Assembly (NCBI GenBank): GCA_964645765.1
Contig: CAZYBE010000040.1
Span: forward strand, 1 to 25,363
Origin: CAZGMN01 sp964645765
GTDB lineage: Bacteria; Acidobacteriota; Aminicenantia; Aminicenantales; Aminicenantaceae
DNA length: 25,363 bases
Direction: 5' to 3'
Positions 15,501 to 22,692 of the stretch are shown one piece after another; position 1 is the first letter of the stretch; each line of letters opens with the position of its first letter. Made by a program: the position numbers and the translations under genes. The notes beneath the pieces were generated by a model. The model saw nothing but the letters and a program-made list of their open reading frames with translations, searched no databases and was not told the DNA's origin.

Positions 15501-15968
15501 ATCAAGGAACTCAAGGGAGAGGAAAGCGAGGAATTCAAGAGCCAGGTCAATTTAAAAGTGGATATTCGCATTCCCGAGGCTTACCTTCCCCAGATGAACC
15601 TGAGGCTTAATATTTATAAAAGAGTCTCATCTGTGGAAAATTTGGATGAAATAGGGAAGATCAGGCAAGAAATAGAAGACCGCTTTGGCCCCCTTCCTCC
15701 GAGCGTCGAGAATCTCCTTTGCTATGGAACAGCCAAGCATCTGGCTCAGGAGATGAGAATCAGTTCCATCGACAGGATTGGAAAGAAGCTCATCATGAAA
15801 TTTTTTCCCTCCTCGCCGGCAAGCGTTGATCAAATGATTAGGCTCATCAAGAGACATTCGGGGTCGATCACTCCTCAGGGTGTGATGAGCCTCAATCTTT
15901 CTTCGCAAGAGGAAACAGGGATTATGGATGAAACGATATTCATCTTGAAGGAGTTATGCTCAATATAA
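12543..15968 (+). CDS. mfd: Transcription-repair coupling factor Mfd
   Basis: A 1141-residue, full-length Mfd, the ATP-driven translocase that removes RNA polymerase stalled at DNA lesions and recruits nucleotide excision repair. The N-terminal UvrB-like module (about 1-330) lacks a Walker A, as expected. The RNA-polymerase-interacting CarD-like domain is at about 482-550 (VGDYVVHTDCGIGIFDG). The translocase shows the P-loop GDVGYGKT (632-639), the DEEQ box (733-736) and the ATPIPRTL motif. It continues through the RecG-like QLRGRVGRSSRQALAYF segment to the C-terminal TRCF domain. The start at 12543 gives the normal N-terminus. The next gene begins within 22 bases, so it is probably co-transcribed. 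Confidence 0.98.
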   Translation: MSLDFLKEREELKRLLQAVRQGERGLKITGLAEPSKPYFLFILSRESKRRIVFIRPSSSSLSQFEEQCRFYLSQFSSDLNIASLPSLSENPYQEIPPSLDSISSRMRFFYDLIYHQPRLVLTHIFGLLKPFPSPADSYRFFLDVEKGGEAGRDRVLKLLGDYGYTKEDLVNSSGEYAWRGGVVDVYSPWQPFPFRIEFSGDEVASIREFEPSTQRSIKKVDRVLFPSLHEFPYSLQFIREWEELAKKECPRCFKDIEEKTARLEQGDLFPSFFYLSLVHKKHFVPFSHYLKDYLFVIDDFDEVEREWEETNKDLRDEYDELKENRKLVIPPEDIYPAQLWEKIKHEAIGFQELASKKDEKTFSFAFQSVPKFANRIPFFLQYLKRLQEERERCFIFFSSDGLRKKLASLLAQSEILSRESSSPFIFAKDGAVMLLLGDLEGGFSYPKEKVTFFSEKDIFTEEKVIVSRPQLKPFLSQFQDLRVGDYVVHTDCGIGIFDGLVKMEVDKKEREFIKVLYRDDDKLFVPVEDLNLVQKYSRVGSTLPPLDKLGSLSWEKTKARTKQAIEKMARELLQLYAQRKAIKGFRFSPSGAWQAEFEKTFEYEETEDQFRAIDEVMRDMESDSPMDRLLCGDVGYGKTEVAMRASFKAVMDGKQAAVLCPTTVLASQHLKTFRNRMILFPIRVEGLSRLQTKSQQKKIVEDLKKGLVDIVIGTHRLLSKDVQFHDLGLLVVDEEQRFGVNHKEKIKTMKANIDVLAMSATPIPRTLNLSLTGLRDISLIETPPRDRLAIHTVVAPFSPKLIASAIKTELIRKGQVYYIHNRIEDIESRARMIEGLVPQAKVVVVHGQMPSTAVEKRMIDFISQKSNALVSTTIVENGIDIPLVNTLIVEGADEFGLSQLYQLRGRVGRSSRQALAYFLVPPLDVVSPLAKERLKALQEFTELGSGFRLAAKDLEIRGAGNFLGTAQHGYMEAVGFDYFMHLLEQTIKELKGEESEEFKSQVNLKVDIRIPEAYLPQMNLRLNIYKRVSSVENLDEIGKIRQEIEDRFGPLPPSVENLLCYGTAKHLAQEMRISSIDRIGKKLIMKFFPSSPASVDQMIRLIKRHSGSITPQGVMSLNLSSQEETGIMDETIFILKELCSI

Positions 15969-15989
15969 TATAATTTGAAGCTGAAAAAG

Positions 15990-16964
15990 ATGAGGCTATT
16001 GAATTTGAGAAATCTCTCCTTTTTCCTCTTGTTGGGCTTTTTTTTGCTCTTTGTAGATTGTGGAAAGAAGAGCGCGCAGGAAAAGTCTCCAGCTTTTGAC
16101 CTTGCTGACCTCGAAAAAAAGAACAACATCGTCCTCAAAATCGGCGATTCTTCATACTTCAACTCAGATTTTGAGAGGTATGTTCAAGCCACTATGGGAG
16201 ATGATTACCAAACCCTGAGCGCAATCTCTCTCAGCCGTCTCTTCGACAATTTTACTGAAGAAAAAATTCTTCTCCAGGCCGCTCAAAACCTGAACTTAGC
16301 GTTGACCTCGGAGGAGAAAAAGCAGTATTTAGAGAAACTGGCCAATGAGTTTAAATCTGAGAACAGCAAAATTTCGATTGATGAATTGGATACAAAGATT
16401 TTATTTGATAGGTTGCTGATCCAAAAATACACCTACGAGCTGGTGAGGGGTGTCGAAACCCAAGACCAGGAGATCAAGGATTACTACAGGCTACATAAGA
16501 AGGAATTTTTGTATCCCGAGAGGGTCAAGGTTAGCCAGATTTTACTGGATAGCGAGGACAAAGCCATCGAGGTCTATGAAAGAGTGAAGGGTGCTTCAGA
16601 AGAGGGCTTCAAAGAAGTTGCCCGGAAAGAGTCGGTCGGCTTAGAGGGTCCGAAAGGAGGGGAGATGGGAATTTTTGAGATGGGGCAACTCCCCTTCGAG
16701 ATGGGAAAGGTGATTTTTTCCTTGAAGGAAGGTGAAATCAGCCCTGTGGTCGAGTCTTCGTATGGCTATCATATTTTCAGGCTGGATAAAAAATATGGAG
16801 CAGAGCTTGTTTCTGAAGAGGATGCTGTGCCGCAGATCAAGACAAAACTCTTAAACCAGAAAATCAAGGAGCGGCTGTCCGAGCACATCGAAGAGTTGAA
16901 GAAAAATTTGGAATGGACAGTCTACCCCCAGAACCTCTCCTTTCCCTACCAAAAGGAAAGTTGA
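15990..16964 (+). CDS. Parvulin-type peptidyl-prolyl isomerase, probable lipoprotein
   Basis: A 324-residue PpiC/SurA-like foldase. Residues 1-23 are a signal sequence ending at Cys24 (LFVDCGKK), which suggests a lipoprotein, although Asp before the Cys is not a standard lipobox residue. A helical chaperone-like region follows, then a parvulin domain at about 175-268 (VKVSQILLD, KGGEMGIFEMGQLPFEMGKV, SYGYHIFRLD). It would help fold secreted proteins in the periplasm. An upstream TTG at 15975, directly behind a TATAAT, is an alternative start adding five residues. Stop and next start overlap by one base (TGATG), so it is coupled to the downstream SurA-like gene. The order mfd, foldase, foldase is also known in deltaproteobacteria. 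Confidence 0.87.
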   Translation: MRLLNLRNLSFFLLLGFFLLFVDCGKKSAQEKSPAFDLADLEKKNNIVLKIGDSSYFNSDFERYVQATMGDDYQTLSAISLSRLFDNFTEEKILLQAAQNLNLALTSEEKKQYLEKLANEFKSENSKISIDELDTKILFDRLLIQKYTYELVRGVETQDQEIKDYYRLHKKEFLYPERVKVSQILLDSEDKAIEVYERVKGASEEGFKEVARKESVGLEGPKGGEMGIFEMGQLPFEMGKVIFSLKEGEISPVVESSYGYHIFRLDKKYGAELVSEEDAVPQIKTKLLNQKIKERLSEHIEELKKNLEWTVYPQNLSFPYQKES

Positions 16965-17938
16965 TGATGAAAAACAGAGGAATGGCAATCTTATGGCTGA
17001 GCCTAGTCACTATTCTTTCTCTTTACGGCCAGGAGGTTATCGAAGAAATCGTGGCCATCGTCAACGATGACATCATCACTCTCTCTCAGTACAAGGCTGA
17101 AGAACAAACTCTCCATCGGATGCTCAGCGAACAATTTCAAGGAGATGAGCTTGCCAAGCAGTTTGCTTCAAATAAAAAATATCTCTTGGACAAAATGATT
17201 GACAACCTTCTCCTTCTCCAAGAGGCCAAAAAGAAGGATATCAACGTCAAAGAACAGCTGAAGATGATGATTGAGAAGCTGAAGAAAGATAATTCAATCG
17301 ATTCGGATGAGGATCTCATTCGGGCGATGAGCCGGCAGGGCATGGATTATGAGGGGTGGAAAAAGCAAGCGGAGGAATATCTCTTGACTCAGGGCGTGGT
17401 CTATTCCGAGCTCCAGTCAAGTATTATTGTCGAGGATTCTGAGGTCTTGAATTATTACAAGCTCCATCCGCAGGAATTCACAGAGCCTGCCGAGTACAAA
17501 CTGAGGGCGATTTTTATCTCGAGCGAGGGAAGAAGCGAGGCAGAAATCGAAGCCAAAAAAAGCGAGATAAGCCAGAAGATTTCTTCTGGACAAGATTTCG
17601 CATCTTTGGCCAGCTCCGTTTCCGAGGGCCCGGAAAAACAAAATCAGGGAGACTTGGGTCGATTTAAAAAAGGTGAATTGGAAAAAAGCCTTGAACAGGC
17701 GGTGGAGAGCTTGAAAGCTGGAGAAGTCACTCCCTGGCTTCAGGTGAAGGGCGGCTGGTATATATTGAAGCTGGAGGAGAAAAAAGAGAGCCGGCTCAAA
17801 TCCTTCGAGGAAGCCAAAAATGAGACAGAAGAAAAGCTTTTCAACCAAAAGCGGCAAGAAAAGTATGAAGAATTCATGAAAAAACTCAGGGAAAAGAGCT
17901 ATATAAAAATTCTCAAGCCTGATATCTTTGGTTATTAA
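16964..17938 (+). CDS. surA: SurA-like periplasmic chaperone/peptidyl-prolyl isomerase
   Basis: A 324-residue protein with a signal peptide (residues 1-22). A SurA N-terminal domain follows directly (EIVAIVNDDIITLSQYKAE is the classic opening), and one parvulin domain lies at about 178-272 (YKLRAIFIS, NQGDLGRFKKGEL, KGGWYILKLEE). SurA-type proteins escort outer-membrane proteins through the periplasm. E. coli SurA has two parvulin domains; this one has one, as in many other phyla. The start at 16964 has AAGGA 6 bases upstream and overlaps the previous stop; a longer frame from 16913 is an artefact. Its stop codon overlaps that of the convergent decarboxylase gene. Confidence 0.9.
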   Translation: MMKNRGMAILWLSLVTILSLYGQEVIEEIVAIVNDDIITLSQYKAEEQTLHRMLSEQFQGDELAKQFASNKKYLLDKMIDNLLLLQEAKKKDINVKEQLKMMIEKLKKDNSIDSDEDLIRAMSRQGMDYEGWKKQAEEYLLTQGVVYSELQSSIIVEDSEVLNYYKLHPQEFTEPAEYKLRAIFISSEGRSEAEIEAKKSEISQKISSGQDFASLASSVSEGPEKQNQGDLGRFKKGELEKSLEQAVESLKAGEVTPWLQVKGGWYILKLEEKKESRLKSFEEAKNETEEKLFNQKRQEKYEEFMKKLREKSYIKILKPDIFGY

Positions 17939-18486
17939 GGGATGAAGATGGCGGCAGCGACAGCTGTTGTCCAGACCCCCTTTTTTCCTTTCGCTGTCTG
18001 GGTGATGTTTCTGGTGCGGACGATGATCTTGTTGGGCAGTCTGTAGAATTTTTTTTGTTCATCATATATTTTTCTGATATCAAAGTTTACACCGAGCGTG
18101 GTGCCCAGCATGTAAGCCGCTAAATCCTCTGCATACTGGCCCGCTTCCCTTTCGTTCTGGCCATAGTCATGATGTTCAGAGAGATAGCCGTAGTAGCGGC
18201 GCTCATTAGGAATGGCCAATCCCACAGATGCCGAGATCAAACGGTGTGCCTCATCCGTGGCACACTCGCTCATCACCAGAAAAATAATTTGTCCAGGGCT
18301 GAGCAACTTCAGTCCCTCCTCTTTTGAGATGAGTTTCGAATGGGGGGGGATGATACTTGAAGTTTTAACCAGGTTAAAAGGGGCTATGCCCGCACGTCTC
18401 AGAGCCTGTTCAAAACTTGCCAATTTTTCTTTGTGCTGTCCGCTTCCCTTGGTCAAGAAGAGTTTGGCTGGAATGATTTTATCCAT
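17935..18486 (-). CDS. pdaD: Pyruvoyl-dependent arginine decarboxylase
   Basis: A 183-residue proenzyme of the PvlArgDC family, which decarboxylates arginine to agmatine. The self-cleavage site is visible as VKTSSIIPP: cleavage between Ser43 and Ser44 would turn Ser44 into the pyruvoyl group and leave a small beta and a larger alpha chain. Family segments GQIIFLVMSECATDE, ASVGLAIP and GYLSEHHDYGQ are present, and length is typical. It lies 61 bases after a lipoprotein gene on the same strand, and its stop codon interlocks with that of the convergent surA-like gene. No agmatine-using gene (speB, aguA) is in the window, so the role in polyamine synthesis is inferred from family. Confidence 0.92.
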   Translation of the reverse strand: MDKIIPAKLFLTKGSGQHKEKLASFEQALRRAGIAPFNLVKTSSIIPPHSKLISKEEGLKLLSPGQIIFLVMSECATDEAHRLISASVGLAIPNERRYYGYLSEHHDYGQNEREAGQYAEDLAAYMLGTTLGVNFDIRKIYDEQKKFYRLPNKIIVRTRNITQTAKGKKGVWTTAVAAAIFIP

Positions 18487-18547
18487 GACTTTCTCTTTTT
18501 TTTGAAATTAGGATTTTGGAAATCTCTTTCACTCTTAAGAGCGGCCA

Positions 18548-19105
18548 TTAAGAGGAGCGCTTCTCCTCTTTCTTCGTCGGGGGATAGGGCTCAGGCTCTT
18601 TAAAGTCTATATCCCGTGAGATTTTCCACTCTCCCAAAGGAACGTATCTGGACCCTCTTGATTGGACAAAGAGCTTGGCATAGGCCGTCTTCCACTCGGG
18701 ATTGTATTTTATATCGTTAAGGTTTTTTCCCTCGACTCCATTATTGCTCTTGAGAAGGAAGGCATCACTCACCTCTCCGGGCATGAGGGCTTTTCCGCGG
18801 ATAGCTGGCATGAAACGGTCGCCCAAATTCTCATTCATGCCTTCATACCTGTAGACGGCGTTAAAATTCACATAACGAAGAGGCTTATCGCTGACGTTTT
18901 TTACCCGGAAAGAAATGGCTGGAACGAGGATCAACTTTGGAGGCCAAGGACTGTAGAATTTTTTTGTCCATACTGTCGTCACATCCAGGAGTTCTATGGA
19001 GGCCTTCAACTCTTCCGGGGAGGGAGGTTTTGTGCATCCTGTTTGAAGAGAGCCGGAGAGAAAAGCGGCAAGGATAACGATTGTGGCCAATTTGACTTTT
19101 TTCAT
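18548..19105 (-). CDS. Probable lipoprotein of unknown function
   Basis: A 185-residue exported protein. It has a signal sequence with a probable lipidation Cys at residue 24 (SLQTGCTKPP) and then a region that looks like an immunoglobulin-like beta-sandwich (ILVPAISFRVKNVSDKPLRYVNFNAVYRY). It ends in a charged, proline-rich tail. I recognise no named family. The ATG at 19105 is preferred over the one at 19120, because the AGGAGG Shine-Dalgarno (inside the longer reading) sits 6 bases before it. A good promoter (19157-19129) precedes it, and the decarboxylase gene follows at 61 bases, probably on the same transcript. Confidence 0.8.
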   Translation of the reverse strand: MKKVKLATIVILAAFLSGSLQTGCTKPPSPEELKASIELLDVTTVWTKKFYSPWPPKLILVPAISFRVKNVSDKPLRYVNFNAVYRYEGMNENLGDRFMPAIRGKALMPGEVSDAFLLKSNNGVEGKNLNDIKYNPEWKTAYAKLFVQSRGSRYVPLGEWKISRDIDFKEPEPYPPTKKEEKRSS

Positions 19106-19128
19106 CGAGCTCCTCCTCATTGCTATAA

Positions 19129-19157
19129 AATATAAACGAAGGCCGGAAATTATTCAA
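19129..19157 (-). promoter_or_regulatory. Sigma70-type promoter for the lipoprotein and arginine decarboxylase genes
   Basis: On the minus strand TTGAAT (19157-19152), a 17-base spacer and TATATT (19134-19129; 5 of 6). Transcription would start near 19122, just ahead of the AGGAGG that serves the ATG at 19105. Confidence 0.58.
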
Positions 19158-19166
19158 GGAAAAAAG

Positions 19167-19311
19167 AAAAAAGGGGACAGGNNNNNNNNNNNNNNNNNNN
19201 NNNNNNNNNNNNNNNNNNNNNNNNNNNNNNNNNNNNNNNNNNNNNNNNNNNNNNNNNNNNNNNNNNNNNNNNNNNNNNNNNTTTATTAAAAAGTAGCCTG
19301 TCCCCTTTTTT
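19167..19311. repeat. Inverted repeat flanking the assembly gap
   Basis: AAAAAAGGGGACAGG (19167-19181) directly abuts the N-run, and its exact reverse complement CCTGTCCCCTTTTTT lies at 19297-19311. A further CCCCTTTTTT follows at 19312-19321. The right flank reads AAAAAGTAGCCTGTCCCC, a motif I associate with dispersed repeats near IS200-like/RAYT transposase genes in environmental genomes; that link is from memory and unverified here. Confidence 0.65.
19182..19281. other. Assembly gap of 100 N
   Basis: Exactly 100 undetermined bases, the usual placeholder for a scaffold join of unknown real length. Any gene or mobile element here is invisible. The genes on either side are complete and do not run into the gap. 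Confidence 0.98.
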
Positions 19312-19355
19312 CCCCTTTTTGCCTTTTTTATGATGTTGAAGTATTTTAGGATGAG

Positions 19356-20267
19356 ATGAAAGAAAAGATTTTGCGTTTTAACCTCTATGTTGGTTCTCTC
19401 GTTCTTTTTTGTGCATTCATCCTTCTCCTCGTTCATATTTCTTTTGTAAAAAGATGGTTTTTTATCATCGCCTGGTGGTCTTTTATTCTTATCATCGACA
19501 GTTTAAACTTCAGAAGGACGAGATCTTCTCTTCTTTCCAGGCCTTCGAAAGATTTTCTTTTCGTAGCTTATATCTCAGTTTTTGTCTGGCTCATTTTTGA
19601 ACTCTTTAACTTGAGGCTGAGAAACTGGAGCTACCGCGACCTGCCTTCATCCCTTCTTGAAAGATGGACCGGCTACTTTCTGGCTTTTGCCTCTGTCGTT
19701 CCGGCGATGAAAGAGCTCTCTCTTTTTTTTGAAAGCATCCTAAAGAAAAAATTCGCCCTTTTCAGGATAGGTGTGACTCCCGCTCTCCTTAAATTCCTCA
19801 TCCTCGCAGGTGCAGCCTCAATCTTTCTGGCCTTGGCCTGGCCTCGAATTTTTTTCCCTTTGACGTGGCTGTGTTTTATCTTTTTGCTCGAGCCGGTGAA
19901 TTTCTGGCTGAACAATCAGACATTCTTGAAAGATATAGAAAAAAGAGAATGGTCCAGATTTTGGTGCTGGGTCTTGGCCGGCCTTGTGGCTGGCCTCCTC
20001 TGGGAGTTCTGGAATTTCTGGGCCAAATCTCACTGGGAGTACTCCCTGCCTTATTTGAATTTTTGGCGGGTTTTCCAGATGCCTCTCCTTGGATACACGG
20101 GTTTTCTTCCTTTTGCCCTTGAAATTTTTGCTTTCCACGAGTTCCTTCTCTCTCTGCGCAGGAGATTGCAGAAAAAGATAATTTTAAAAGGCCTGGCCTT
20201 TATCGTTCTCCTCTTTTTCTATATCGCTTGCTTTCATCTCATCGACCGCTACACTCTTATCCCTTAG
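19356..20267 (+). CDS. Polytopic membrane protein of unknown function
   Basis: A 303-residue integral membrane protein with about eight or nine predicted helices. Clear ones lie near residues 11-31, 34-50, 67-87, 105-122, 145-163, 167-185, 203-222, 240-263 and 278-297. It is very rich in Trp and Phe, with a notable motif LLWEFWNFWAKSHWEYSLPY followed by MPLLGYTGFLPFALE between the last helices, which may be a functional site. I recognise no family or enzyme signature. The ATG has AGGA four bases upstream, slightly close. The gene starts 75 bases after the assembly gap and stands alone, facing the deacetylase operon. Confidence 0.8.
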   Translation: MKEKILRFNLYVGSLVLFCAFILLLVHISFVKRWFFIIAWWSFILIIDSLNFRRTRSSLLSRPSKDFLFVAYISVFVWLIFELFNLRLRNWSYRDLPSSLLERWTGYFLAFASVVPAMKELSLFFESILKKKFALFRIGVTPALLKFLILAGAASIFLALAWPRIFFPLTWLCFIFLLEPVNFWLNNQTFLKDIEKREWSRFWCWVLAGLVAGLLWEFWNFWAKSHWEYSLPYLNFWRVFQMPLLGYTGFLPFALEIFAFHEFLLSLRRRLQKKIILKGLAFIVLLFFYIACFHLIDRYTLIP

Positions 20268-20291
20268 CCTCTGAATGGCGAAGGCTTTTTT
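20266..20291 (+). terminator. Weak candidate terminator after the membrane protein
   Basis: AGCCT (20266-20270) pairs with AGGCT (20282-20286) around an 11-base loop, followed by six T (20286-20291). The stem is only 5 bp, so the call is tentative. Confidence 0.28.
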
Positions 20292-20318
20292 AAATTGAGC
20301 CTTGAGAAAAATTGTTGC

Positions 20319-21509
20319 TCAGGGTGCTGGCGAGTGGTGAGGACGATGGACAATTTGTGAGGCAAAGACTGGCTCGATATTGTATTTGTCCACAAGGCCA
20401 AGATTCTCTTTTAAGACTCGCAGCGTTTCTTCGGTCGGGTGACAGATGCCAACAGCCTCTCCGTTTTTTTGGGCGCTGCGGAAAAGCTCAATCAATTTTC
20501 TTTTGATATAATCCTCTTTGTTTTCCGTATCGAGAAAGATATCGCGATAGGCAGAGGGAATTTCAAGCTCTTGAGACAATTTATAGGCGATGGAGCGGCC
20601 TGTGGTGCGGCTGTCGATAAAGAAAAGATTTCTCTTTTTGAGGTTTTCGAGGATGATACGCATTTGATGCTCTTCTGCCGTTATCTTTGAGCCCATGTGG
20701 TTATTGACACCGCTGAGGTAGGGGACTTGCGCCAGGTCAGCCTCCACAGCCTGGCTGGTTTCTTCTTCGCTCATCCGGGAATGGATGATTCCTTCGATAT
20801 CGTTTCCTTCCTGGCTGTTGATGGATTCGAGGGGAAGGTGGAGCATCACTTCCAGATTGTTCTGATGGGCGATTTGCGCTGTTTCCTGGGCTAAGGGGCT
20901 GAAAGGAAGGATGGAGACTGTCAGAGGCTTCTTGATGGAACAGATATCGTTGATGGCTTTTAAGCTGTAACCCATGTCATCGATAATGATCGCCACCTTA
21001 TTCTTGAATTTTTTTTCAGAGGGACGCTCCTCTTTTATTTTTTCTTTTGGACAGGAGAAAAGAAGAGTCATCCTTTCTTTTCTTTTCCTCTCTGTTTTCC
21101 AGAGGAAATAGTTTTTCTCCCTCGCTTCCTGCTCCTCTTTTTCTAGGATGGCGACATTGGCTCTCTTGAACTCTTTCTGGAGAAGGAATTCGAGCTCTCG
21201 GTATTTGTTCAAAGGGAGATCAACCATGACATGGGGGTCTCCCTTTTTATCCCTGAATTTTTGGATAGATTCCAGGGATATGTTCAGGAATGTTAAATTC
21301 CTCAGGACGATCTGCTCCGGAGTCTCTTCGACGAAAGGAGCTTTTTCTTTTTTCAAAAGAAAAGAAAAGAGATAGGACTTTTCTCCCTTCTTCCAGGCGA
21401 TATAGTCCAAACTGACGGCAGAGAAAAGGACCAAGAGAAGGAAGAGGAGAATGATGAGCGGCGGCAGGGGCAGGGCGCTTTTTCTCTTTAAAGGTCTTTT
21501 TTTCGGCAT
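20319..21509 (-). CDS. Divergent polysaccharide deacetylase family protein (YibQ-like)
   Basis: A 396-residue protein anchored by one N-terminal membrane helix (about 15-35, after a KKRPLKRK basic start), with a linker and then a divergent polysaccharide deacetylase domain from about residue 170. Family features seen are IIIDDMGY (Asp177/Asp178), MLHLPLE (His224), NNHMGS (269-274), FFIDSRTT and GICHP, consistent with a NodB-like metal site. The function is not established; the family sits beside envC and S41 genes in many proteobacteria, implying an envelope role. The ATG at 21509 is preferred to an upstream TTG (21587) that would overlap the S41 gene. It is the last gene of the minus-strand operon, 22 bases after the S41 gene. 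Confidence 0.88.
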   Translation of the reverse strand: MPKKRPLKRKSALPLPPLIILLFLLLVLFSAVSLDYIAWKKGEKSYLFSFLLKKEKAPFVEETPEQIVLRNLTFLNISLESIQKFRDKKGDPHVMVDLPLNKYRELEFLLQKEFKRANVAILEKEEQEAREKNYFLWKTERKRKERMTLLFSCPKEKIKEERPSEKKFKNKVAIIIDDMGYSLKAINDICSIKKPLTVSILPFSPLAQETAQIAHQNNLEVMLHLPLESINSQEGNDIEGIIHSRMSEEETSQAVEADLAQVPYLSGVNNHMGSKITAEEHQMRIILENLKKRNLFFIDSRTTGRSIAYKLSQELEIPSAYRDIFLDTENKEDYIKRKLIELFRSAQKNGEAVGICHPTEETLRVLKENLGLVDKYNIEPVFASQIVHRPHHSPAP

Positions 21510-21531
21510 GGATTGAAATAATATCTCAGAG

Positions 21532-22662
21532 TCAAGATGAGAGGCTTTTTTTGAGATAGGATTCTGTGCCCTGGTCTTCGCTTTCAATTTTTACATCAGG
21601 TATGATCCCTGTTTCCCATAGTGAGTTTCCTGAATTAAGGTGGAAAAGGCTTGAGGTGAGCAATATCCCGCTTCCGTCTTCCAGAGGAAAGAAATCCTGC
21701 TTGGCCACCAGGCCCGGAGTCTCGAGCCCGATAATTTTTGCTTTTTTGAATTCTTTGAGGACACCGGCCACAGCTTCTCCGCTCCCCATTGTTGCCGCGT
21801 TTGTCCAGACGATCAAAGGAAGGCTTTCGAGAGGAGCCTCATCCATGGAGGAGAGAGTCTCCAGCGCTGTGCCTTTTTTTTCAAAGTAGCCTATTTTGGG
21901 CTCTTTCAAGAAAAGGTTGATGAGTTTTCGTGCTTCCTCGATCTCTCCTTCATAGCAGTTCCTTAAATCCAGGATCAAGGTCTTTCCCTGCTCTTTTATC
22001 CTGGGCACGATTTTTTCTTTAATTCTCTCCACACAGGGCGGAAAAAGTTTGTTGATTTTCAAAATTCCGCTTGTCCCCTTAGCCGGAGTATAGGAAAAAG
22101 GCTCTTCGAAGAGCAGGGCAGTCTCGATATTCATTTCCAGGGTTTTGTTTCCCCTGAGGATCTTGACCTTTATCGAGGTGGCCTTTTCGCTTTTTAGATA
22201 GAGGTTGGCTTCGACCATGCTCGCCATCAGAGTCGAGCGGCCGTTGAGAGCGCTGATGGTATCACCGATTTTGATCCCTCCTTCTTGAGCAGGAGAGTTT
22301 TCGATGAGGCCAACGACCTGGGGAAAAAAGCCATAGCTTTTGAAAAGGACAACTCCGATGTCCTTTAATTTTAACTCTTGACGCGTGCTGTAACGGAGCA
22401 CTCCTTCCTTATCCAGGTAACAGGAGAGAGGGTCGAGAGAATCAACCAGCCCTTTAAAGGCTCCATTCATCGTCTTCACCGGCTCAGGTTCTTCAATATA
22501 ATTATGCTTGATTAAGCTGATAACTTTAGTGACAAGGTCAAGGTCCTTCTGTGGGGAAGACTTTGAAGGAAGCCTGGGAAGAAGGTTGGTCTCCAGCAGA
22601 AAAATAAAGGTGAGGACAACGAGGGCAAACAGAAGAAAAACTCTTGTTCGATTCTTGCCCAT
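21532..22662 (-). CDS. S41-family (CtpA-like) PDZ protein, probably catalytically inactive
   Basis: A 376-residue periplasmic protein with an N-terminal membrane helix (8-25), the CTP N-terminal helical region (40-95), a PDZ domain (about 100-172) and an S41 protease domain (about 195-360). The frame of the S41 domain is clear (TLILDLRN, PLIVWTN, EAVAGVLKEFKKAKIIG, GSGILLTSSLF, GIIPDV). Aligned on these blocks, the catalytic Ser of the SASASE motif falls on Gly293 (TMGSGEA), and the catalytic Lys of GKG falls on Leu318 (TPGLVAKQ). The NNPGG loop is also altered (NCYEG). It is therefore probably a non-catalytic scaffold, although Ser294 and Lys321 are close by. It lies between envC-like and deacetylase genes. 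Confidence 0.88.
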   Translation of the reverse strand: MGKNRTRVFLLFALVVLTFIFLLETNLLPRLPSKSSPQKDLDLVTKVISLIKHNYIEEPEPVKTMNGAFKGLVDSLDPLSCYLDKEGVLRYSTRQELKLKDIGVVLFKSYGFFPQVVGLIENSPAQEGGIKIGDTISALNGRSTLMASMVEANLYLKSEKATSIKVKILRGNKTLEMNIETALLFEEPFSYTPAKGTSGILKINKLFPPCVERIKEKIVPRIKEQGKTLILDLRNCYEGEIEEARKLINLFLKEPKIGYFEKKGTALETLSSMDEAPLESLPLIVWTNAATMGSGEAVAGVLKEFKKAKIIGLETPGLVAKQDFFPLEDGSGILLTSSLFHLNSGNSLWETGIIPDVKIESEDQGTESYLKKSLSS

Positions 22663-22692
22663 TTTATCTTATCAAGCTGAAGGTTGATTTTA

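Noticed and set aside
21510..21587. TTG start extending the deacetylase into the S41 gene
   Set aside because: The ATG at 21509 gives a normal basic-plus-hydrophobic membrane anchor and avoids a 56-base overlap.
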